DNA from: Gammaproteobacteria bacterium | Lineage (GTDB): Bacteria; Pseudomonadota; Gammaproteobacteria; Natronospirales; REEB76 | DNA length: 5,559 nt | NCBI GenBank assembly: GCA_027317045.1 | Contig: DAHVFI010000363.1 | Span: 1-5,559 of the forward strand | Direction: 5' to 3' | Shown: piece after piece, positions 1-5,559 of the stretch | Numbering within the stretch: position 1 is the stretch's first letter | How the letters are laid out: each line of letters opens with the position of its first letter | The notes under the pieces: generated by a model | The model's database searches: none | What the model was told of the DNA's origin: nothing | The model's input: the letters and a program-made list of their open reading frames with translations, nothing else | Position numbers and translations under genes: made by a program

Positions 1-274
1 GTGCCAGGCCGCACGCTACCGTGAGACCTTCGTTGTAAAGCAGGAACGGCTTGCGTTTAAAGCTGTCACTGGCAATGCCGATGAGTAAACTCAAGACTGC
101 GGCAATCAAACCCCCGGCGGTCAATGTCAGGCCGATCCCCAGGCCACTCCAGCGCAGGGCATGCAGATACAGGGACAAGTCCGCCACCAGCGCTCCCTGG
201 GCCACGCTGCGCACTGCGCGCGATGCCAGCAAGCGCCGGGTGGTGGGATGCAGTTCATTCAACGCCAGCCACAT
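1..274 (-). CDS. MFS transporter, N-terminal part (runs off window)
   Basis: Translating the minus strand from the ATG at 272-274 gives 91 codons without a stop up to the window edge, so the gene is cut by the window and is not a pseudogene on this evidence. Residues about 22-41 and 43-68 are hydrophobic and look like the first two membrane helices. Residues 66-75 (GIASDSFKRK) sit where the MFS loop 2-3 motif A (G-x3-D-R-x-G-R-R/K) belongs: the Gly, Asp and basic end are kept, but the usual Arg after Asp is Ser. A third helix starts at about residue 77. The start is supported by an in-frame TGA 21 nt upstream, with no other in-frame ATG between, and by an AAGG 8 nt before the ATG. It would be an inner-membrane secondary carrier, but the substrate cannot be told from this fragment. 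It lies 158 bp downstream of the NlpC gene on the same strand, so it may or may not belong to the same transcript. Confidence 0.8.
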   Translation of the reverse strand, partial: MWLALNELHPTTRRLLASRAVRSVAQGALVADLSLYLHALRWSGLGIGLTLTAGGLIAAVLSLLIGIASDSFKRKPFLLYNEGLTVACGLA

Positions 275-432
275 GTGCGCGACCTTAAAACATCAATTAG
301 CGTGTACAGACCAGCACGAAAGGAACCCGGGGCGATGCTGAAAGATCATGGAAGACAGTCTGGTAAGTTCAGGAATATTGCCGGCGTTGCCGGGTAAAAA
401 TGCCGCGGGCCAGTTTTCGGTCAAGCCTTGCT
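275..432. other. Intergenic region between the NlpC lipoprotein gene and the MFS gene
   Basis: The 158 bp hold no convincing gene. On the minus strand the stretch after the NlpC stop contains a GC-rich run followed by five Ts (about 396-410), but it lacks a stable stem. Next comes a five-bp stem with a three-base loop (381-393) that has no T-tract after it. No good sigma-70 promoter for the MFS gene was found; TTGACC at about 418-423 has no convincing -10 partner. The AAGG before the MFS ATG is the only clear signal. Confidence 0.5.
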
Positions 433-921
433 TCAAAACCGGCCGCCGCCCACGAAACGCGTTTTCCAATAAGGGCTATCCAGAAACGCATAAGATACAG
501 GCTGCCCGGTTTCCGGCGCATGGATGAATTTGCCGTTGCCCACATAAATTCCCACGTGCATCTGCACATTGCCGGCAATCTCAAAAAACACTAAATCCCC
601 GGGGTGCAGATCCTGAAAATTGACGGGATGCGAGGCATACAGCTGTGCATTGGCGGTACGCGGCACCGCCAGGCCAGCACGTCTGAAAACATAATACACC
701 AGTCCGCTACAATCGAATCCGCGTGGAGTATAGCCACCATAAACGTAGGGTACGCCCAGTTCCTGACGGACGAGTCGCACGATTTCGGCAGCGTTCTTTG
801 CCCGTGCCGTACTATACGGCCGGACTCCCGGCCTCTCCGGCCAAGGCGCGCAGGCCGCGAGTGCGCCGCCCACCACACCAATGAAAATAAGCACACTGAT
901 TTGACTGTGGATTTTCCGCAT
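433..921 (-). CDS. NlpC/P60 family (C40 peptidase) lipoprotein
   Basis: This is a predicted 162-residue secreted cell-wall hydrolase. NlpC/P60 enzymes are papain-like cysteine peptidases that usually cut the gamma-D-glutamyl-diaminopimelate bond in peptidoglycan stem peptides. The N-terminus is a lipoprotein signal: basic MRKIHSQ, a hydrophobic core, then LAAC with the lipidated Cys at residue 24. Ala at +2 suggests sorting to the outer membrane. The catalytic domain spans about residues 45-160: FDCSGL with the nucleophile Cys71, QMHVGIYVG with His122, and FIHAP with His134 as the third polar residue. The order and spacing fit an intact active site, and the length suits a one-domain Spr/NlpC-type lipoprotein. 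I chose the ATG at 919-921; a TTG three codons upstream (930) is possible. Neither has a clear Shine-Dalgarno. It begins 32 bp after pxpC and probably shares its transcript. The exact bond cut and the partners are not shown by the sequence. Confidence 0.9.
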   Translation of the reverse strand: MRKIHSQISVLIFIGVVGGALAACAPWPERPGVRPYSTARAKNAAEIVRLVRQELGVPYVYGGYTPRGFDCSGLVYYVFRRAGLAVPRTANAQLYASHPVNFQDLHPGDLVFFEIAGNVQMHVGIYVGNGKFIHAPETGQPVSYAFLDSPYWKTRFVGGGRF

Positions 922-953
922 GAAAATCAAACTATTGCCAATACTTGGGGTAA

Positions 954-1976
954 TCAGCGGCGTAGGCGGAGCTTGCGTTGACCCATCTGCACACTGGCCT
1001 CCTGCAGGAAAGGATGGGATTTGGCCAGTTGCATCAGGCTGCGAGCCGCCAACAACCCAGGATCGGCAGGCACAAGCGCAGTACGTAAATCGGTTTCGCC
1101 GGCTTCAAGAGCTGCCAGCGCTTGCGCGCGTGTCACCGACTCGAAACGCAGCCTTGCGCCGGGCCGCAACTGGCCAAGTCGTGGCTGGTCGGCGTGGATG
1201 ACTACAGCAATCACCGGGTAACCGCCGGTGGTGCCGTGATTGGGCAATAGCAGGATGGGCTGCCCATCGCCAGGCACCTGTATTGCGCCGCTCACTATAC
1301 CCTGTGTTCGCAACTCGCCCGGGTTACTGCGTGGAATTTGCCGGCCCGCCAGGCGCAGGCCGGTCCGGTCGCTGCGGGTACGCACCTCATATTCGCTTTC
1401 CAGAAAATCTGCCAGGGCACTTGAGGTAAACCATTTCTCATGGGGTCCCGCGATCACCCTTAGCATCACATTATCCGGAAATTGAGGCGGTGCCCGCAGG
1501 TACCAGCCGTGATTGAGAGTATGAGTCTGCACGGATAGAGAGTCACCGGCCCGCAAAGGGGGAGGTCCAAAACCCGCAAAAGTATCAGTGGAAATGCTGG
1601 CAAGCACCGGTTCTGCGGAAAATCCGCCGGCCACCGCGAGATAACAACGCAGTCCCGTCAATAGGCGGCCGCACGTCAATACCTGGCCGGCGCGTACCGG
1701 TATGCTTTGATACATGGGCAGAGGCGAATCATCGAGATGCGCCTCAAGACGGCCGCCTGCCAACGCAATCACAGTATTGATTTCGAAACGCAGTATCGGC
1801 CCGCCCAGGGTTATCTCCAATGCCCCGGCGTTGCCGGTATTTCCCACCAGCAGGTTGGCATGTCTCAGGCTCAGGCTATCGGCCGCACCTGCTTGCGGTA
1901 CACCTAGATGGGCAAAGCCGTTGCGACCCCTGTCCTGGAAGCTGGTGAACCATCCGGGTTCGAGTACGGTAATCAT
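954..1976 (-). CDS. pxpC: 5-oxoprolinase subunit PxpC (KipA-like, biotin-dependent carboxyltransferase domain family)
   Basis: This 340-residue protein is the third subunit of the ATP-dependent 5-oxoprolinase PxpABC, which hydrolyses 5-oxo-L-proline (pyroglutamate) to L-glutamate in the cytoplasm. The family was earlier called KipA/YbgK or allophanate-hydrolase subunit 2-like. Recognisable segments in order are: the N-terminal signature at about residues 5-30 (LEPGWFTSFQDRG, then GVPQAGAAD); RCYLAVAGGF at 110-119; STDTFAGFG at 129-137; RSDRTGLRL at 191-199; and the C-terminal signature at 211-250, with GAIQVPGDGQP and TTGGYPVIAV. The length is normal for the family. The open frame extends 34 codons further upstream, but the ATG at 1974-1976 is preferred. 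It overlaps the pxpB stop as ATGA, the family consensus begins at this methionine, and the longer start would run through the end of pxpB. No strong Shine-Dalgarno is seen before it, which fits translational coupling. It follows pxpB and precedes the NlpC lipoprotein gene. Confidence 0.93.
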   Translation of the reverse strand: MITVLEPGWFTSFQDRGRNGFAHLGVPQAGAADSLSLRHANLLVGNTGNAGALEITLGGPILRFEINTVIALAGGRLEAHLDDSPLPMYQSIPVRAGQVLTCGRLLTGLRCYLAVAGGFSAEPVLASISTDTFAGFGPPPLRAGDSLSVQTHTLNHGWYLRAPPQFPDNVMLRVIAGPHEKWFTSSALADFLESEYEVRTRSDRTGLRLAGRQIPRSNPGELRTQGIVSGAIQVPGDGQPILLLPNHGTTGGYPVIAVVIHADQPRLGQLRPGARLRFESVTRAQALAALEAGETDLRTALVPADPGLLAARSLMQLAKSHPFLQEASVQMGQRKLRLRR

Positions 1977-2584
1977 GCTAGCGGCCGAAAATGCACTATA
2001 TCGCCCGGCATAAGCAGAGCCGGTACAGGTCGTGAAACATCGAACAACACGGTATTCGTATGTCCTAGTATGCGCCAACCGCCGGGAGTGGCCTGTGGAT
2101 ATACGCCGCTGAACTCGTCAGCAATCGCCACGGCGCCGGCCGGCACTTGGGTACGGGGCGATTTCAGACGCGGCATCTGCAGTTTCGGGTCCAGCCCGGC
2201 CAAATAGGGAAACCCCGGTGCAAAACCCAAAAACGCCACCGTATACGTGGCGGCACTATGATATTGGATCACCTCTATGACACTCAGGCCGGTCACCCGC
2301 GCCACCTCTTTCAAATCCTCACCGTTGTAAGTCACTTCAATGTCGTGCTCGCGCACCAGGTTACGGAGCGGAGATGTCTTTAGGAATTGGGGCAGACGAC
2401 GGATAAATTGCATCACGTCAAACTCAAGCGGATCAAATTCCACCAACAGTGTGTTATAGGCCGGTACCAATTCACGCAGGCCCTTTAACGATTGCCGATG
2501 GATGGCTGCACGCAGCTGCTGGGCGGCTTGGGCGTTTTCTGTGTCCACCAGCAGAGCGCTGTCACCGACAAAACGCGTATTCAT
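1973..2584 (-). CDS. pxpB: 5-oxoprolinase subunit PxpB (KipI-like)
   Basis: This 203-residue protein is the second subunit of 5-oxoprolinase PxpABC. PxpB pairs with PxpC, and the family includes Bacillus KipI, an inhibitor of the sporulation kinase KinA, so older annotation may call it a kinase inhibitor. The PxpB reading is far better here because pxpA and pxpC flank it. The family core is at residues 118-175: FLGFAPGFPYLAGL, then PRTQVPAGAVAIA at 143-155, then GVYPQATPGGWRILG at 160-174. The N-terminal GDSALLV (residues 7-13) is also typical. The length is slightly below the usual 210-230. The ATG at 2582-2584 overlaps the pxpA stop as ATGA, and its own TGA overlaps the pxpC ATG in the same way. 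The three subunits are therefore likely made in balanced amounts by coupled translation. Confidence 0.93.
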   Translation of the reverse strand: MNTRFVGDSALLVDTENAQAAQQLRAAIHRQSLKGLRELVPAYNTLLVEFDPLEFDVMQFIRRLPQFLKTSPLRNLVREHDIEVTYNGEDLKEVARVTGLSVIEVIQYHSAATYTVAFLGFAPGFPYLAGLDPKLQMPRLKSPRTQVPAGAVAIADEFSGVYPQATPGGWRILGHTNTVLFDVSRPVPALLMPGDIVHFRPLA

Positions 2585-3321
2585 GTGAATGCGCGTACGC
2601 TTATACCGGACTCTGCAAGCGCCGCACGCACCACTCTTGCCAAGTTAACAGCGCCAGGCGTATCGCTATGTATGCACAGCGAGCGCGCCTGAATGGATAT
2701 GACTGAACCATCAAAACTCACGATTTTTCCGGTGGTGGCCAGGCTTATGGCCTGGCGGGTGACGGCAGCGACATCGGTAATAACCGCACCCGCCCGGGAG
2801 CGCGGCACCAACCGGGCGCCCGCCGTATACGCACGATCTGCAAAGGCCTCGCCAAAAACCTTGAGGCCGCGTGCCCGTGCACGCTCCATGGCTACGCTGT
2901 CGGGCAGAGTGAGCAATGCCAGAGATGCATCGAATGTCCTTATAGCGGCAATCACGGCATCGGCGGTATCGGCATCGTCGGCCATGCGGTTATAGAGCGC
3001 ACCGTGGGCTTTCAGATAACAAACTCGGGTGCCCGCCGCGCGGGTAACGGCATCCAGTGCCCGCACCTGCCCAAGCACTTCATCTGTAATGGTCGCCGGC
3101 GGTAGCGATAACTCGCGCCGGCCGAAGCCTTCCCGGTCAGGGTAGGCAACATGCGCACCGATGCTGACGCCCCGGCTCATCGCGACTTCAACGGTGCGCC
3201 GCATGCTGGTGGCATCCCCGGCGTGTGCGCCGCAGGCAATGCTGGCGCTAGTGATAAGCGGCATAAGCGCCGCATCATCGCCGCAACCCTCGCCCACGTC
3301 CGCGTTCAGGTCCATGTGCAT
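2581..3321 (-). CDS. pxpA: 5-oxoprolinase subunit PxpA (LamB/YcsF family)
   Basis: This 246-residue LamB/YcsF-family protein is the PxpA subunit, which works with PxpB-PxpC to turn 5-oxoproline plus ATP and water into L-glutamate. Family landmarks in order are: DLNADVGEG at residues 4-12; SIACGAHAGD at 27-36; GAHVAYPDREGFGRR at 55-69; YLKAHGALYN at 102-111; FGEAFADRAYTAGARLVPRS at 156-175; and CIHSDTPGA at 216-224. Conserved Asp and His residues in these blocks are expected to form the active site. Two positions depart from the form I expect: KAHGALYN where KPHGALYN is common, and HSDTPGA where HGDTPGA is common. The length is typical. I take the first ATG (3319-3321) because MHMDLN matches the family pattern MxxDLN; the second ATG is at 3313-3315. 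No good Shine-Dalgarno precedes either. It starts 28 bp after hutU and overlaps pxpB by 4 bp. Confidence 0.95.
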   Translation of the reverse strand: MHMDLNADVGEGCGDDAALMPLITSASIACGAHAGDATSMRRTVEVAMSRGVSIGAHVAYPDREGFGRRELSLPPATITDEVLGQVRALDAVTRAAGTRVCYLKAHGALYNRMADDADTADAVIAAIRTFDASLALLTLPDSVAMERARARGLKVFGEAFADRAYTAGARLVPRSRAGAVITDVAAVTRQAISLATTGKIVSFDGSVISIQARSLCIHSDTPGAVNLARVVRAALAESGISVRAFT

Positions 3322-3349
3322 GCTGCTAATTTACACGGCGGCTCGGTCC

Positions 3350-5020
<1,671 letters not shown>

Positions 5021-5029
5021 GGCCGGAAT

Positions 5030-5033
5030 CTCC
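5030..5033 (-). promoter_or_regulatory. Ribosome-binding site deciding the hutU start
   Basis: On the minus strand GGAG lies nine nucleotides before the GTG at 5018-5020, the best-placed Shine-Dalgarno for hutU. It favours the GTG over the upstream ATG at 5063-5065, for which only a G-run (GGGGGT) is present. It sits directly after the T-rich tract of the leader hairpin. Confidence 0.65.
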
Positions 5034-5066
5034 AAATAAAGATGGCCGGTATTGTAACCGGCCATC
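5034..5066 (-). terminator. Intrinsic-terminator-like hairpin between the small lipoprotein gene and hutU
   Basis: On the minus strand GATGGCCGGT and ACCGGCCATC form a perfect 10-bp inverted repeat around a six-base loop, TACAAT. It is followed at once by TTTATTT (5034-5040). That is the layout of a Rho-independent terminator for the small lipoprotein gene, whose stop is 49 bp upstream. It ends only 13 nt before the hutU GTG, so it could equally act as an attenuator or partial terminator of the hutU-pxpABC transcript. Alternatively, the near-consensus -10 sequence TACAAT in its centre could mark a promoter inside an operator-like palindrome, but no matching -35 box is seen 16-18 bp upstream. 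The inverted repeat is directly visible; its role is inference. Confidence 0.6.
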
Positions 5067-5115
5067 CCGAAGACCCCCGCTGATCTCAAGCGATGCAGTG
5101 AGTAGAAACCGATAC

Positions 5116-5430
5116 TCAGGGAGGATTATTACCGGATCCTTGAGATTGGGCGCCCTGCATCTGGACATTTTGCATGGCCTCCTGGGCGGCTTTTTTACGG
5201 GCGGCAGCCTGTTCCGGGGTCAAACAGATGCGCTGCGGTATGTGCGAGCCCATGGGGTAGCTCTCGCTGCAGATGAGTTTTTGGCCCGCGGGCTGGGTAC
5301 CCGTTGAAACCACCATCTGCGGCTGGCCGCTGGAGGTCGCGGCGCCCGAAGCCTGGGCAGGTGGTTGTTGGGGTGTGGCACAGGCCGTCATCAACAGGGC
5401 TAATCCCAGGGAAGATGTCCATTTGCTCAT
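5116..5430 (-). CDS. Small predicted lipoprotein of unknown function
   Basis: This 104-residue protein begins with a lipoprotein signal: MSKW, a hydrophobic stretch, then LMTAC with the predicted lipidated Cys at residue 17. Ala at +2 suggests outer-membrane sorting. A Pro/Gln/Ser/Thr-rich linker runs from about 19 to 50. A short conserved-looking block follows at 51-71, KLICSESYP then GSHIPQRICLT, with two cysteines (54 and 69) that could form a disulfide in the periplasm. This resembles the C-x(n)-GS-x-I-x(n)-C pattern of small proteobacterial hypothetical proteins. The tail is a short Ala/Lys/Glu helix-like stretch (about 72-90) and a Gln/Gly/Asn-rich end. The ATG at 5428-5430 has a GAGGAG eight nucleotides upstream. 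It lies 95 bp before hutU with a terminator-like hairpin between them, so it is probably a separate unit. I do not recognise a function. Confidence 0.8.
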   Translation of the reverse strand: MSKWTSSLGLALLMTACATPQQPPAQASGAATSSGQPQMVVSTGTQPAGQKLICSESYPMGSHIPQRICLTPEQAAARKKAAQEAMQNVQMQGAQSQGSGNNPP

Positions 5431-5438
5431 GAGTCTCG

Positions 5439-5444
5439 CTCCTC
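5439..5444 (-). promoter_or_regulatory. Ribosome-binding site of the small lipoprotein gene
   Basis: GAGGAG on the minus strand sits eight nucleotides before the ATG at 5428-5430. It is the strongest Shine-Dalgarno in the window, and it supports this frame over the overlapping minus-strand frame that spans 5195-5455. Confidence 0.75.
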
Positions 5445-5460
5445 AATGTGTTCAATATAA

Positions 5461-5494
5461 AATACTATGTTAGAAGTACTAAGTAAATAGTATT
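5461..5494. repeat. Seven-bp inverted repeat around the predicted transcription start
   Basis: AATACTA (5461-5467) and TAGTATT (5488-5494) are exact reverse complements separated by 20 bp. They lie across the predicted start site and early leader of the small lipoprotein gene and overlap the -10 box. An operator or a weak leader stem is possible; in such AT-rich DNA chance is a real alternative. Confidence 0.3.
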
Positions 5495-5541
5495 ATAACT
5501 AGAAAATTCAGCCCTGCAAGGCCTAAAGAATATTATACTAG
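5491..5541. repeat. Short near-identical direct repeat, two copies
   Basis: TATTATAACTAG (5491-5502) and TATTATACTAG (5531-5541) differ by one inserted base and start 40 bp apart in the AT-rich region upstream of the small lipoprotein gene. On the minus strand each reads CTAG(T)TATAATA and contains TATAAT. They may be tandem -10 elements or binding sites, or coincidence in AT-rich DNA. Confidence 0.4.
5492..5519 (-). promoter_or_regulatory. Candidate sigma-70 promoter for the small lipoprotein gene
   Basis: On the minus strand a perfect -10 box TATAAT (5492-5497) follows TTGCAG (5514-5519) at a spacing of 16 bp. The -35 box keeps only TTG of TTGACA, so the call rests mainly on the -10 box and the AT-rich setting. 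Transcription would start near 5485, giving a leader of about 55 nt that includes the GAGGAG ribosome-binding site. Confidence 0.5.
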
Positions 5542-5559
5542 ATCCCTAGTAGACTGTAC

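Noticed and set aside
381..393. Hairpin CCGGC-GTT-GCCGG as a terminator of the NlpC gene
   Set aside because: The stem is only five base pairs and no T-tract follows it on the minus strand; the T-run lies before it.
51..397. Two plus-strand open frames at the left end
   Set aside because: The minus strand here encodes a clear MFS N-terminus with membrane helices. The plus-strand translations are Arg/Pro/Cys-rich and unrelated to any family I know.
1977..2078. N-terminal extension of PxpC to an upstream ATG
   Set aside because: The extra 34 residues overlap pxpB coding sequence and do not resemble the family, while the ATG at 1974-1976 makes a classic ATGA overlap with the pxpB stop.
1973..2584. 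Annotation of pxpB as a sporulation kinase inhibitor (KipI)
   Set aside because: The homology is real, but the pxpA-pxpB-pxpC order with coupled overlaps points to the 5-oxoprolinase subunit. No sporulation context is present.
5044..5100. TTGAGA ... TACAAT as a hutU sigma-70 promoter
   Set aside because: The spacing between the two boxes is 27 bp, far from the usual 16-18 bp, and no better -35 box is present for TACAAT.
5195..5455. Overlapping minus-strand open frame of 86 codons
   Set aside because: It is out of frame with the small lipoprotein, which has a signal peptide, lipobox and well-placed GAGGAG. This frame has none of these.

Overview
The window reads as chromosomal DNA of a Gram-negative proteobacterium, probably a gamma- or betaproteobacterium. 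The evidence is two lipoproteins with lipobox signal peptides, an NlpC/P60 cell-wall peptidase of the kind exported to the proteobacterial envelope, and a moderately GC-rich coding sequence. The exact taxon cannot be fixed from the sequence. All recognised genes lie on the minus strand, so the window is read from right to left.

From right to left it holds: an AT-rich promoter region (about 5431-5559); a small predicted lipoprotein of unknown function (5116-5430); a 95-bp gap with a strong hairpin followed by a T-rich tract (5034-5066); hutU, urocanate hydratase, most likely starting at a GTG (3350-5020); pxpA, pxpB and pxpC, the three subunits of the prokaryotic ATP-dependent 5-oxoprolinase (2581-3321, 1973-2584, 954-1976); an NlpC/P60-family lipoprotein (433-921); and the N-terminal 91 residues of a major facilitator superfamily transporter that runs off the left edge (1-274).

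hutU, pxpA, pxpB, pxpC and the NlpC gene are tightly packed: gaps of 28 and 32 bp and two 4-bp ATGA stop/start overlaps. They are very likely one transcription unit with translational coupling inside pxpABC. The shared theme is small nitrogenous compounds around L-glutamate. PxpABC opens 5-oxoproline to glutamate, and HutU carries out the second step of histidine breakdown, a pathway that also ends in glutamate. No hutH, hutI, hutG/F or hut regulator is visible here, so hutU is separated from its pathway partners within this window.

No phage, insertion sequence, CRISPR array, tRNA or rRNA was seen. The most interesting points are the hutU-pxpABC pairing, the hairpin directly in front of the hutU ribosome-binding site, and several residue changes at usually conserved HutU motifs. 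None of these proves a new system.
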